From CAWUFC02 sp963921335 (lineage in GTDB: Bacteria; Pseudomonadota; Gammaproteobacteria; Pseudomonadales; Halieaceae), in the NCBI GenBank assembly GCA_963921335.3, contig CAWUFC020000001.1, positions 1,922,001 to 1,986,000 of the forward strand: DNA of 64,000 bases, written 5' to 3'. A model generated the notes under the pieces. It saw only the letters and a program-made list of their open reading frames with translations, searched no databases and was not told the DNA's origin. The translations under genes were made by a program, and so were the position numbers. This document shows positions 51,039 to 59,830 of this stretch, one piece after another; positions within the stretch are counted from its first letter, which is position 1, and each line of letters begins with the position of its first letter.

Positions 51039-51677
51039 ATGTCTGCAAAACGTGGTCCCTACAACTCGCCTCGGCAACTGGAGCGCCAGCAACGCATTCT
51101 TGAGTGTGCCCGTGAGGCCATCGATCACTCGGGCTACGACGCGTTGACCATGAACGACCTCGCCGCCACTAGCGGCGTGTCAGTCAAAACCCTCTATAAC
51201 CTCTTTGGCAGTAAAGACGAGCTGTTGCTGCTGGCGGTGGCAGACCTGCTGACTGATTTGTCCGAAAGCCCCCAGGTCAGTCAGGCTGCCCCGGGTATTG
51301 CCCGTATGCTGGCCAATCTTGAAGTCACTGCCGCGCAAATTGTTGCCACCCCGGCCTATGCTGAGACCATGGCTCGAGCCCTGTTCCAGGCAGATCGCGA
51401 ACACCGCCTGGTCGAAATTTTGCTGGGCAACACCAGGGCAGGGGTGCTGGAACAGTTGCAGCTCGCACAGGGGCAGGGTGAGCTGCGTGAAGAAGTTGAT
51501 CTTGAGGCTGCTGCGACCCTGATTGCCGGTCAGCAGTGGAGCGCGGTGTTGCTGTGGGTGAAGGGCCTGCTGGCGCTTGATGATTACCTCAACCAGGCCA
51601 GGCGCGGGCTGCGTATGGCGTTGATTCCCCTCTGTGCCCCTGATGTGGCGGCTCGTCTGCAGGATGAGCTCTGGTAG
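51039..51677 (+). CDS. TetR-family transcriptional regulator
   Basis: A 212-residue TetR-type repressor. Helix-turn-helix: AREAIDHSGYDALTMNDLAA then GVSVKTLYNLFGSKDELLLL (residues 23-70). I prefer ATG 51039 over TTG 51033. It faces away from the P450-Rieske operon with a palindromic operator between, so it most likely represses both. Ligand-binding domain has no recognisable signature. Confidence 0.9.
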   Translation: MSAKRGPYNSPRQLERQQRILECAREAIDHSGYDALTMNDLAATSGVSVKTLYNLFGSKDELLLLAVADLLTDLSESPQVSQAAPGIARMLANLEVTAAQIVATPAYAETMARALFQADREHRLVEILLGNTRAGVLEQLQLAQGQGELREEVDLEAAATLIAGQQWSAVLLWVKGLLALDDYLNQARRGLRMALIPLCAPDVAARLQDELW

Positions 51678-51695
51678 CTGCCCGATTTCAATGGA

Positions 51696-51730
51696 GTCTG
51701 ACCCCATTGGAGTGGTAAAGTGGTCTGACC
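51696..51730. repeat. Degenerate relative of the REP-like repeat
   Basis: GTCTGACCCC (51696-51705) and TGGTCTGACC (51721-51730) in the gap before uxuA share the TCTGACC(CC) end of the palindromic family, but the rest has diverged and both are in the same orientation. Confidence 0.45.
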
Positions 51731-51753
51731 AATTTACCTAACGAGTTGATTTC

Positions 51754-52935
51754 ATGCAGGAAACCTGGCGCTGGTTTGGTCCGGATGACCCCGTGAGCCT
51801 GGAAAATATTGTGCAGGCGGGTGCCTCCGGGGTGGTGACCTCCCTGCATCATGTGCCCACCGGGGAGGCCTGGTCGCTGGCCGATGTGCAACAGCGTAAG
51901 GCCGAGATAGAAGCCGCGGGCCTGCATTGGACAGTGGTCGAGAGCATTCCCCTGCACAATGACATCAAAACCCGCACCGGCAATTTCGAGCAGTTAATCG
52001 CCAATTATCAGGAATCGGTTCGCAACGTGGGCACGGCCGGTATTGAGATTGTCTGTTACAACTTTATGCCGGTGGTGGACTGGACTCGAACCAACCTGGA
52101 TTACGAATTACCCAATGCGTCCCGTGCCCTGCGTTTTGAAATGAGCGACTTCGCCGCCTACGACGTTCACATGCTCAAACGCGACAATGCCGCCGCTGAT
52201 TATGCGCCTGAGGTGCTGGCCCGGGCAGAGCAGCGTTTTGCTCAAATGAGTGAGTCCGAGCGTGAGCTGTTGGAGAAAAATATTATCGCAGGCCTGCCGG
52301 GTGGTGAGGGCTCATATGATCGCGACAGTATTCGTGCCGCGATCGCAGAGTTTATCGCCATGGGTGACAGCGGTATGCGTGCCAACCTGTTTGCGTTTCT
52401 GGAGGCCGTGATTCCGGTGGCAGAGGAAGCGGGAGTGCGCATGTGCATCCATCCGGATGATCCGCCCTTCAGCTTGTTTGGCCTACCGCGCGTGGGCTCG
52501 ACCGCGGACGATGCCCGTGCGCTGTTGCAGGCGGTACCTAGCCCCAGCAATGGGCTCACCCTCTGCGCAGGCTCCTTCGGTGCCCGTGGTGACAATGACT
52601 TGATTGGCATGGTCAACGAGTTTGGGCCGGATATTCATTTTGTGCACCTGCGCAACGTCAAACGCGAAGCCGATGGCTCCTTCTACGAAGCTGAACATCT
52701 CGATGGCGACAATGACATGGTTGGGCTGGTGTCGGCTCTGCTGGATGAAGAAGAGCGGCGCGAGTCAGCAGGGCGTACCGACCGTATTCCCATGCGGCCT
52801 GATCATGGTCATGCCATGGGGGATGAGATCGGCAAGCCCGGCGTTAACCCAGGTTATTCATTCGGTGGACGCATGAAGGGCCTGGCGGAGTTGCGCGGGG
52901 TCATGCACGCGCTGGAATCTATCCGCAAAAAATAG
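51754..52935 (+). CDS. uxuA: Mannonate dehydratase
   Basis: A 393-residue UxuA. METWRWFGP-type opening (QETWRWFGPDDPVSL), then SLHHVPTGEAW, EIVCYNFMPVVDWTRT, the metal His in MCIHPDDPPFSLFGLPR, and C-terminal MRPDHGHAMGDE and NPGYSFGGRMKGLAELRG, all family hallmarks. It dehydrates D-mannonate to 2-keto-3-deoxygluconate in hexuronate use. It stands without uxuB, uxaC or kdg genes in the window, so its pathway partners are elsewhere. Confidence 0.95.
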   Translation: MQETWRWFGPDDPVSLENIVQAGASGVVTSLHHVPTGEAWSLADVQQRKAEIEAAGLHWTVVESIPLHNDIKTRTGNFEQLIANYQESVRNVGTAGIEIVCYNFMPVVDWTRTNLDYELPNASRALRFEMSDFAAYDVHMLKRDNAAADYAPEVLARAEQRFAQMSESERELLEKNIIAGLPGGEGSYDRDSIRAAIAEFIAMGDSGMRANLFAFLEAVIPVAEEAGVRMCIHPDDPPFSLFGLPRVGSTADDARALLQAVPSPSNGLTLCAGSFGARGDNDLIGMVNEFGPDIHFVHLRNVKREADGSFYEAEHLDGDNDMVGLVSALLDEEERRESAGRTDRIPMRPDHGHAMGDEIGKPGVNPGYSFGGRMKGLAELRGVMHALESIRKK

Positions 52936-52985
52936 AGTGTCGACGTGGTGACAGAGCTGCTGCGCAGGGCTGTCACCGAATAGAC

Positions 52986-55106
52986 TTAGATCGCGATTGC
53001 CACTTCAGCGGCGGCTTCAATCGCTCCCTCGATATAGCTGACACCGGTGCAGTCACCAATGGCGTGCACCTTGAGCCCAGCGGCTTTCAGTGAGTCTGCC
53101 AGACTTTCATCACCGGTCGCACCCTGCGCCACAATCACGTGGTCTAAATCCACATGCCGCTCTTGCCCGCGGGCGTTGCTGTAGGCGATGCGGTGATCTT
53201 CAATGGCGACATTCTTGGTGTCTTTGATGAGCGTAACACCCAGGTGTTGCAGTTCATCGAGCAGACGCATGCGGCGCACTAGATACAGCCCTTTGCCGGC
53301 CCTGGGTCCGCTTTCAAATACGGTGACCTTGCGGCCGCGCTCGGCCAGAAACTCCGCCAATTCAAGACCCACCAGCTCGCCGCCGATAATGCCGATGCGC
53401 TCACCCAGGGGCAGCCACAACTTGGAGGCCTGGCGGACCACTTCCGGGATGCCCGTGGCACCTGTAAGCGAACCGGCTTTTACCATAAAGCGGGTAAAGC
53501 CATCTGTTTTAGCCTGCAGGTTGGGGTGATCCTGGGCCATCACCAGCGCACGCATTTCATCTCCGCTGTATACAAAGTCCTGATCGTTGCCAGGCAGTTC
53601 CGGCATATCCCGTTTTGCACCGGTCGCCACAACCACTTCGTCGATGCCCAATCGCTTCAGCAGCTCGGGTGTGGCCGCTGTGTTCAGTTTGACACTCACG
53701 TCTGACAGGCGAATCTGCAAGCGCAGCCAGTCCAGTAAGCGCTCGTTGGGTTTGTAGGCGATGCTGGCAAATTGCAGCGTGCCCCCCAGTCGGTTGCCCG
53801 CTTCAAAAAGGGTGACCTGATGGCCACGAATCGATAAGCGCCGCGCCGCTTCCATGCCGCCGGGGCCGCCGCCGATTACGCCGATGTGCCTGCGGACATC
53901 CGTGGCGATCAGTGCACGCTCCCGCTCCCGACCAGTCTCGGGATTGACCGCGCATTTGGTGGGCTTGAGCACGTAGATCTGGCTGACGCAGCAATAGCAG
54001 TAAACACAGGGGCGAATCTGCTCGGGCTTGCCCGCACAGACTTTGCTGGGCAGGTCGGGGTCCGCCAGTAATTTTCTACCCATGGCGAGGAAGTCATACT
54101 GGCCGGCACTGATGTGTTTTTCCCCTTCATCCACTTCAATACGCCCAGAGGCAATGACCGGGATGTTGAGCTGTGTCCGAATGGCTTGGGCATTACTGAC
54201 CATACGGCCCGGCACATGGGGGATATTGGATTCAGAGTGCAGGGCGCCGCGATTGGTGTCGTGATACGAAGACACGGTAATGGCATCGGCGCCGGCCGCC
54301 TCGACCATCTTGGCTACTTCGGTGGCGTCGGTCAGTGTAATGCCTTCGGCTTTACCAAACTCTTCCGAGTCCAGCTTCACCCATACCGCGAAATCGGGGC
54401 CGACACGCTCGCGCACCGCAGTCACTACTTCCAGCAACAGGCGGGCGCGATTCTCCAGGCTGCCACCGTAGTTGTCATCCCGCTGGTTGAGCGCGGGGGA
54501 GAGAAATCCGGACAGGATGTAGCCGTGACCACCGTGAATTTCCGCACCGTCAAAGCCTGCTTTTTGGGCGCGTTCAGCCGCATCTGCAAAACGTCCAACC
54601 AGCGTATTGATATCTTCCTGGGTCATCACGTGGATGATGGGCTCCGGTGCATCCGGATCGTGAAAAGCTGCCATTTCTTCAAACAGCATGCCGTCGCCCA
54701 GGTCACTGTGACCACCCGGTGAAGGGTAGGAGGGCGTCCATACCGGTCGGCCTTCTTTCATGTCCTGCACCGAGACCATGCCACCGTGATGAAGCTGCGC
54801 CGCAATCTTGGCCCCATGGGCGTGCACCGCATCAGCTACAGCTTTCAGGCCCTCAATGTGGCGGTCTTCAGAGATCGCTGTTTGTCTTGGCTTGTTGCCG
54901 CCATGAGGCCACATCACGCCCATGACACCCACAATAATCAAGCCTACGCCGCCTCGTGCCTGACGTTCGTGATAGTCGAGCAGGCGCGGGCCCATGCTGC
55001 CGTCTTCCTCGGCAAAGTTGGTGCCCATCGCCGTGACGACCATGCGGTTTTTCAGCTCCAGATTGCCGATACGGCCGGGACTGGACAGGTGGGGGAACGA
55101 AGCCAT
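52986..55106 (-). CDS. Old-Yellow-Enzyme/2,4-dienoyl-CoA reductase-like flavoprotein
   Basis: A 706-residue two-part oxidoreductase. Residues 1-350 are an FMN-binding TIM barrel (HGGMVSVQDMKEG, EIHGGHGYILSGFLSPALN); the iron-sulfur ligands are in PCVYCYCCVSQIYVLKPTKC, a C-x2-C-x2-C-x11-C spacing closer to trimethylamine dehydrogenase than to FadH (C-x2-C-x3-C). The C-terminal half has an FAD/NAD fold (IGVIGGGPGGMEAARRL and IGIIGGELVGLELAEFL). It could reduce a dienoyl-CoA or another enone; substrate open. Stand-alone gene. Confidence 0.88.
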   Translation of the reverse strand: MASFPHLSSPGRIGNLELKNRMVVTAMGTNFAEEDGSMGPRLLDYHERQARGGVGLIIVGVMGVMWPHGGNKPRQTAISEDRHIEGLKAVADAVHAHGAKIAAQLHHGGMVSVQDMKEGRPVWTPSYPSPGGHSDLGDGMLFEEMAAFHDPDAPEPIIHVMTQEDINTLVGRFADAAERAQKAGFDGAEIHGGHGYILSGFLSPALNQRDDNYGGSLENRARLLLEVVTAVRERVGPDFAVWVKLDSEEFGKAEGITLTDATEVAKMVEAAGADAITVSSYHDTNRGALHSESNIPHVPGRMVSNAQAIRTQLNIPVIASGRIEVDEGEKHISAGQYDFLAMGRKLLADPDLPSKVCAGKPEQIRPCVYCYCCVSQIYVLKPTKCAVNPETGRERERALIATDVRRHIGVIGGGPGGMEAARRLSIRGHQVTLFEAGNRLGGTLQFASIAYKPNERLLDWLRLQIRLSDVSVKLNTAATPELLKRLGIDEVVVATGAKRDMPELPGNDQDFVYSGDEMRALVMAQDHPNLQAKTDGFTRFMVKAGSLTGATGIPEVVRQASKLWLPLGERIGIIGGELVGLELAEFLAERGRKVTVFESGPRAGKGLYLVRRMRLLDELQHLGVTLIKDTKNVAIEDHRIAYSNARGQERHVDLDHVIVAQGATGDESLADSLKAAGLKVHAIGDCTGVSYIEGAIEAAAEVAIAI

Positions 55107-55248
55107 AGCTCAACTCATTGTCTGTTCTGATTCCCTCATTTTGGCCGGCACCAGAATTATTGCAACGTTGCTCCGGACTAACTATTTGCGCTGTGTCCGC
55201 TTATGTAAGCTGTTCGCCCGCTACAGCCACGGGGTACACTGCCTGACC

Positions 55249-56259
55249 ATGGAACGAAGCCAGCTACAGACCCATTTTTTGAAAGGTACCGAGTATGCCG
55301 GGGCCACACCCGAGGCGCTGCCGGCAGACGCGTCCTTTCGTCGCTACTTTCGCCTGCACGGCGGCCCTAATCCTGCGCTGCTGATGGATGCGCCACCACC
55401 CCAGGAAGATGTACGGCCGTTTATACAGGTCGGTGAGCATCTTTGTGCCCTGGGCTTTAGCGCACCACGTATATTTGCGAGGGATGTGACCAACGGCTTC
55501 CTCATCCTGGAGGATTTTGGTGAGGCCACCTATACCCGCCTGTTGGCTGCGGGTGAGCAGGAACAAGCCCTCTACGAACTGGCGCTGGATACCCTGATCG
55601 TACTGCACCAAGATGCCCGCGCCGTCGAATTGGCGCTGCCCGCATACGATCGGGCGGTGATCCTGGAGGAGTGCACCCTGTTTCCGGAATGGTTTATGCC
55701 CTGGCAGGGTCTGAAGGTGTCAGACGAACAAATAGCGTCACATTGTCATATCTGGGCGACGATGCTGGATGCTGCGCCCGCATCCGCGCAGAGCCTGGTG
55801 CTGCGGGATTATCATGTCGACAACATGATGCAGCTGCCGGAGCGAAACGGGGTGGCTGCCTGTGGTTTGCTGGACTTTCAGGATGCTCGTATCGGCCCCA
55901 CTGCCTACGACGTCGTTTCCCTGTTGGAAGATGCACGTCGTGATCTGGCGCCGGGTTTGGTGGGTCAATTGTTACAGCGCTACCAACACGCGATGGGTCT
56001 GGAAGCTGAAGAGTGGGACCAGTTCATGCACTGGTATCACCTGCTGGGCGCACAGCGCCATTGTCGGGTGCTGGGTGTCTTTGCACGCCTGTCCCAACGC
56101 GATGGCAAGGATGTGTACCTGAAGCACCAACCGAGGGTGGTGCGGCTGTTGCTGTCACATCTGGACCAGCCTTGCCTGGCCCCTCTAAGGTCATGGATAG
56201 AACAGCACTGTCATGCTGAGCTGCTGGATCTGTCGGCCGGCACATCGTTGAAGGAGTGA
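55249..56259 (+). CDS. AmgK-like amino-sugar 1-kinase
   Basis: A 336-residue kinase of the aminoglycoside phosphotransferase fold. The start region ADASFRRYFRL (glycine-loop equivalent), the catalytic LVLRDYHVDNMM and metal-binding GLLDFQDARIGPTAYDVVSL match AmgK of Pseudomonas, which phosphorylates N-acetylmuramate and N-acetylglucosamine at C1 for peptidoglycan recycling. The partner murU, normally the next gene, is absent here: an aldo/keto reductase follows instead. I start at ATG 55249; the frame is open to 54994 but there it overlaps the divergent gene. Symbol withheld because the partner is missing. Confidence 0.82.
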   Translation: MERSQLQTHFLKGTEYAGATPEALPADASFRRYFRLHGGPNPALLMDAPPPQEDVRPFIQVGEHLCALGFSAPRIFARDVTNGFLILEDFGEATYTRLLAAGEQEQALYELALDTLIVLHQDARAVELALPAYDRAVILEECTLFPEWFMPWQGLKVSDEQIASHCHIWATMLDAAPASAQSLVLRDYHVDNMMQLPERNGVAACGLLDFQDARIGPTAYDVVSLLEDARRDLAPGLVGQLLQRYQHAMGLEAEEWDQFMHWYHLLGAQRHCRVLGVFARLSQRDGKDVYLKHQPRVVRLLLSHLDQPCLAPLRSWIEQHCHAELLDLSAGTSLKE

Positions 56260-56267
56260 TTGCCACA

Positions 56268-57251
56268 ATGAAGAAACGTCGGTTGGGTGAGTTTGAGGTC
56301 TCTGAAATCGGCCTGGGCTACATGAGTATGTCCTTTGGCTACGGCCCGGCAGATGAGGACGAATCCGAGCGCGCACTGCTGCGGGCGCTGGATGTGGGTT
56401 ATACCTTTCTGGATACCGCCAGTGTTTATGGGCTGGGTCACAACGAACAGCTGATTGGGCGAGTGCTCAAAGATCGCCGTAGTGAATTTGTGCTGGCCAG
56501 CAAGTGCGGTATCACTGTGACTGAAGATGGCGGCAGAGCAGTGGATTGCAGCCCCGCAAATGTGCGTAAAACCTGCGAACAGAGTCTGCGCAATCTCGAC
56601 ACCGAGGTCATTGATCTTTACTACCTGCACCGCCGCGATTTTAATGTGCCGATTGAGGAGAGCGTTGGCGCCCTGGGCGAACTGATGGGCGAAGGCAAGA
56701 TCCGCGCGATTGGTTTGTCAGAAATGTCATCAAGTACCATTCGCCGTGCCCATGCCGAGCGCGCCGTGACAGCGGTGCAGTCAGAGTACAGCCTGTGGAC
56801 CCGCGAGCCCGAGAACAAAGTGATTGATACCTGCGCTGAGCTCGGTATTGGGTTCGTGCCCTTTAGCCCGGTGGCGCGCGGTTTTCTCAGCGAAAGGCTA
56901 TCTGCCGAAACGGATTTCAGTGAGATGGATATGCGCGCCAATATGCCGCGTTTTCAGGGTGAGGAGTATCAACACAACCTGGCGCTGCGAGAGGAGCTGG
57001 CGGCCATTGCCGCTGACAATCACTGTAGTCTCGCACAGCTGGGGTTGGCCTGGGTGCTGGAGCAGTATCAGATTCATGTGCCGATACCTGGGACTCGGCA
57101 CGTGGCCTACGTGGAGGAGAATGCTGCTGCCTCAGGGCTTGAGATCAGCGCGGCAGATTTGAAACGGGCAGGTGACATACTCAGCCCCGCTACCGTCAAG
57201 GGCGCCCGTTATCACCCCTCGATGGAAATTTCCCTCGACCCGGAAGACTGA
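56268..57251 (+). CDS. Aldo/keto reductase
   Basis: A 327-residue NADPH-dependent AKR of the Tas/YajO-like type. The catalytic set is visible as D and Y in FLDTASVYGLGHNEQL, K in LASKCGITV and H in YYLHRRDFN. The C-terminal IPIPGTRHVAYVEEN-type segment binds NADPH. ATG 56268 is chosen with AAGGAG 11 bases upstream, over GTG 56256 that overlaps the kinase stop. Substrate unknown. Confidence 0.9.
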   Translation: MKKRRLGEFEVSEIGLGYMSMSFGYGPADEDESERALLRALDVGYTFLDTASVYGLGHNEQLIGRVLKDRRSEFVLASKCGITVTEDGGRAVDCSPANVRKTCEQSLRNLDTEVIDLYYLHRRDFNVPIEESVGALGELMGEGKIRAIGLSEMSSSTIRRAHAERAVTAVQSEYSLWTREPENKVIDTCAELGIGFVPFSPVARGFLSERLSAETDFSEMDMRANMPRFQGEEYQHNLALREELAAIAADNHCSLAQLGLAWVLEQYQIHVPIPGTRHVAYVEENAAASGLEISAADLKRAGDILSPATVKGARYHPSMEISLDPED

Positions 57252-58088
57252 TCAGGGCAGGCCCGCTGCCGGGACAGAGACGTCGACATACTGTATGGCG
57301 CCGCTGCGCAGATCAGGTGTTTGGGTGGGGTCTGAGGTGCCGGCATTACACATAAACAAGCGAGTGCCGTTTTCGCCACCGAGCATGCAGGCAAATGGAT
57401 TGAGTTCGCCTGTCTCAACGGTTTGCAGGATTTCGCCGCCCTCAGCGACCCGAATGCATCGATGGGTGGTGCAGGCACTGACCCAGATCGCGCCCTCCGC
57501 ATCCAGGCAAATGCCGTCGGGTGCTGTTTTTTCCAGCTGAGCCCATAACCTGCGATTGCTCAGTTGGCCGTCTTCAGCGATATCAAAAGCGGTAAGGCAG
57601 CCGGCAAAACTCTCGGCGACGATCAGGGTTTTTCCATCAGGGGTGATGACCATGCCATTGGGAAACATCAGCTCATCGGCGGCAGAGCTAACGACGCCAT
57701 CGGGTGCTACCCGGGCCACGCAAGTGGGGGTGGGCTTGTCGCCATCACGCAGGCTGAAGCCAAAGTTACCGACGTAGGCATTGCCATTTGCGGCTACCAC
57801 CATGTCATTGCTCTGGTTGGTGTGAAATGCGTCCAGGTCGGCGTACCAGTGCAAATCCCCCTCACTGTAGCGGTACAGACGGTTGCCTTTCATTGACACC
57901 ACCAACATGTCGCCATTGGGTAACCAGCCGAGACCGGCGGGGTCGCCCGGAACACTGATGGTTTCAATCAGCTGCAGCTGGCCGTCGAGATGATAGACCA
58001 GGCCAGCATGCATATCTGAGAACCAAAGCTCCCCGGCATGCCAGCGCGGGCATTCGGGAAACAGCAAACCGTCAATAACGGTATGCAT
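57252..58088 (-). CDS. SMP-30/gluconolactonase family protein
   Basis: A 278-residue six-bladed propeller lactonase. LLFPECPRWHAGELWFSDMH holds the metal-binding Glu, QSNDMVVAANGNAYVGNFGF the Asn and SSAADELMFPNGMVITPDGK then the Asp near the end (GICLDAEGAIWVS). These hydrolyse gluconolactone or other lactones, and relatives in degradative clusters take sesquiterpene or aromatic lactones. Its start touches the stop of the upstream cupin gene, so the two are cotranscribed. It is convergent with the aldo/keto reductase and directly adjacent to it. Confidence 0.9.
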   Translation of the reverse strand: MHTVIDGLLFPECPRWHAGELWFSDMHAGLVYHLDGQLQLIETISVPGDPAGLGWLPNGDMLVVSMKGNRLYRYSEGDLHWYADLDAFHTNQSNDMVVAANGNAYVGNFGFSLRDGDKPTPTCVARVAPDGVVSSAADELMFPNGMVITPDGKTLIVAESFAGCLTAFDIAEDGQLSNRRLWAQLEKTAPDGICLDAEGAIWVSACTTHRCIRVAEGGEILQTVETGELNPFACMLGGENGTRLFMCNAGTSDPTQTPDLRSGAIQYVDVSVPAAGLP

Positions 58089-58540
58089 CAGGGTTCGATT
58101 AAAACGTTTGGCCTGGGCAGGCCCTGTTCCTCGCAGATAGCGAGGTAGTAGTTCAATGTCAGCTGGCCATCGACCACCATGTCGATCTCGTCGTTTTCAC
58201 CGAGATTGATGTTGGAGCCATACATCTGGAACCAGACCCGGGTATTGTCTTCAATGCACTGCAAAGTGTGTTCAGAACCGGCCGGCTCATACAGGAAAGA
58301 ACCCGCCCGATTCACGTAGTCATATTCCTTATACTTCCAGGCGCCGGAGGTGGTGTAACCGAATACCGGCCCTGTATGTTTGTGTTTTTGCACCTCGTAG
58401 CCAGCCTGGAAAATGTTCTCAATGATCCACAGGCCTTCGCCTACACGAACGTGCAGCACTTTCAGCAGGCTGCCATCGCCGATGTCCACAAAGGGCAGGT
58501 CGTCGGCGCCAAAGTGCACCGCTTCGGGTGTTCCAATCAT
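58088..58540 (-). CDS. Cupin protein, 2,4'-dihydroxyacetophenone dioxygenase-like
   Basis: A 150-residue cupin resembling bacterial 2,4'-dihydroxyacetophenone dioxygenase. HKHTGPVFGYTTSGAWKYKE holds the first-motif histidines (H-x-H) and YEPAGSEHTLQCIED the later Glu/His. These iron enzymes split a C-C bond next to a ketone. The match is from memory of the family's motifs; a non-catalytic or different cupin enzyme is possible. It is coupled to the SMP-30 gene. Confidence 0.75.
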   Translation of the reverse strand: MIGTPEAVHFGADDLPFVDIGDGSLLKVLHVRVGEGLWIIENIFQAGYEVQKHKHTGPVFGYTTSGAWKYKEYDYVNRAGSFLYEPAGSEHTLQCIEDNTRVWFQMYGSNINLGENDEIDMVVDGQLTLNYYLAICEEQGLPRPNVLIEP

Positions 58541-58563
58541 GCTTGTATCCTCAAATAATCTAT

Positions 58564-58584
58564 GGGGTCAGAGTACTTTGAAAT
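58564..58584 (+). repeat. REP-like repeat, single arm
   Basis: GGGGTCAGAGTACTTTGAAA followed by T is identical to the left arm at 59699 and lies just upstream of the cupin gene start. No second arm is close by; the nearest reverse copy is at 59754, on the other side of the LLM gene. Confidence 0.9.
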
Positions 58585-58649
58585 ATCAGCGTCTTGCATC
58601 GCCCAAACAGGGGAGAAAGACAGCCATACTCTCAACCGCGATGTTCGGC

Positions 58650-59669
58650 TCAGGCTGATCTAACGATGTTCATTTGCTGTTCAAGTACTTCAGTACCAAA
58701 ACTGGCTTCCAGCGCGCAGCGATCAATGATGCCGCCAAAGCGGTCAGCGATTTGCTGTGCAGCCTCAACCGGTGTGCCGACAGCAGCGAAGGCGTCCAGC
58801 ATCTCGTCAGGGATCTGTTCAGGTAGTTTGTCCCAGTGGCCTTCCTTGGTCATGCGGTTCAATCGCGGCTGCAGGTCACCCCAGCCGTGGGTGTCCAGCA
58901 CGTTCTTGTAGGCAGGGGTTGAGCCATAAAAGCCCAGGCGGTATTTGATGCCGGCCTTTGCCTTCTCCAACTGCTCTTCGGTTTCGCCTGCTGCAATAAA
59001 TACCGGGAACTGGATTTCAAAATCCTCCAGGCTGCGACCGTATTTGGCGAGATTGGCCTCCAGCGCGGGGCGCATCACCTCCTTGAAGTGCTTGTCGGTG
59101 CAGAAGGAGTGAATGATGATGCCGTCGGCCACAGCGCAGGCGGTGTCCACCATTAGCGGGCCTACCGCGGCCATGAGTACCTTGGGGCGACCGTATTCGG
59201 TGTTGGTTGGCGTAAATTCCGGCGTCATCAGGCGATGCTGGTAGAAGTCGCCCTCATAGTTGAGGTCTTTGCCCTCGTACCAGCAGTCCCAGATAGCGTG
59301 CATCGCCTCGATGTACTCACGCATCTGTTTGGCAGGGCCGTGCCAGGGCATGCCGAAGCGCTTGGTGACGTGGGGCTTGATTTGTGAACCCAGGCCCAGC
59401 ACAAAGCGCCCTTTGGAGTAGGCATTGAGGTCGTGACCAATATTGGCCATGTTCATCGGGTTTCTTGCCAGCGCTACGGCAATCGATGTGCGCAACTGGA
59501 TGTTATTGGTGGCCTGCGCCGCCAGCGCCAGTGGCATAAACGGTTCGTGGGCTATCTCGGCCACCAGCAAACCGTCGTAACCCATCTCCTCCAGCTCCTG
59601 GGCTTTGCGAACAAGCCGATCGCTGTCGTGAAACTCTTTGTCGAAGCCAAAACCGCCATCTACTTTCAT
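58650..59669 (-). CDS. LLM-class flavin-dependent oxidoreductase
   Basis: A 339-residue luciferase-like monooxygenase-fold protein. The opening FGFDKEFHDSDRLVRKAQEL, then EEMGYDGLLVAEIAHEPFMP, TSIAVALARNPMNMANIGHD and RFVLGLGSQIKPHVTKRFGM are typical of the F420-annotated TIGR03617 type, though most gammaproteobacteria lack F420 and FMN is the likelier cofactor. The C-terminus FGTEVLEQQMNIVRS is usual. It is flanked on both sides by REP-like repeat arms. Substrate unknown. Confidence 0.88.
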   Translation of the reverse strand: MKVDGGFGFDKEFHDSDRLVRKAQELEEMGYDGLLVAEIAHEPFMPLALAAQATNNIQLRTSIAVALARNPMNMANIGHDLNAYSKGRFVLGLGSQIKPHVTKRFGMPWHGPAKQMREYIEAMHAIWDCWYEGKDLNYEGDFYQHRLMTPEFTPTNTEYGRPKVLMAAVGPLMVDTACAVADGIIIHSFCTDKHFKEVMRPALEANLAKYGRSLEDFEIQFPVFIAAGETEEQLEKAKAGIKYRLGFYGSTPAYKNVLDTHGWGDLQPRLNRMTKEGHWDKLPEQIPDEMLDAFAAVGTPVEAAQQIADRFGGIIDRCALEASFGTEVLEQQMNIVRSA

Positions 59670-59698
59670 CTTATTGATTCCTGTTTGTTCACTGGGCT

Positions 59699-59802
59699 GG
59701 GGTCAGAGTACTTTGAAATGCTACCGGGCGTCAGACCTTCCCTGAGGTCAACTTTTCAAAGTACTCTGACCCCACGAATTCATTTCAAAGTACTCTGACC
59801 CC
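59699..59802. repeat. REP-like repeat cluster, three arms
   Basis: One arm GGGGTCAGAGTACTTTGAAA (59699-59718) is followed by two copies of its exact reverse complement (59754-59773 and 59783-59802). All three are 20 of 20 identical. They fill the gap between the LLM gene and the divergent hydrolase, where the promoters of both should be. Confidence 0.95.
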
Positions 59803-59830
59803 ACGATTTCAAACATGGTAACCTGATTGA

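Noticed and set aside
54994..55248. 85-codon extension of the AmgK-like gene
   Set aside because: It overlaps the start of the divergent flavoprotein gene and is unlike AmgK; ATG 55249 fits the family start.
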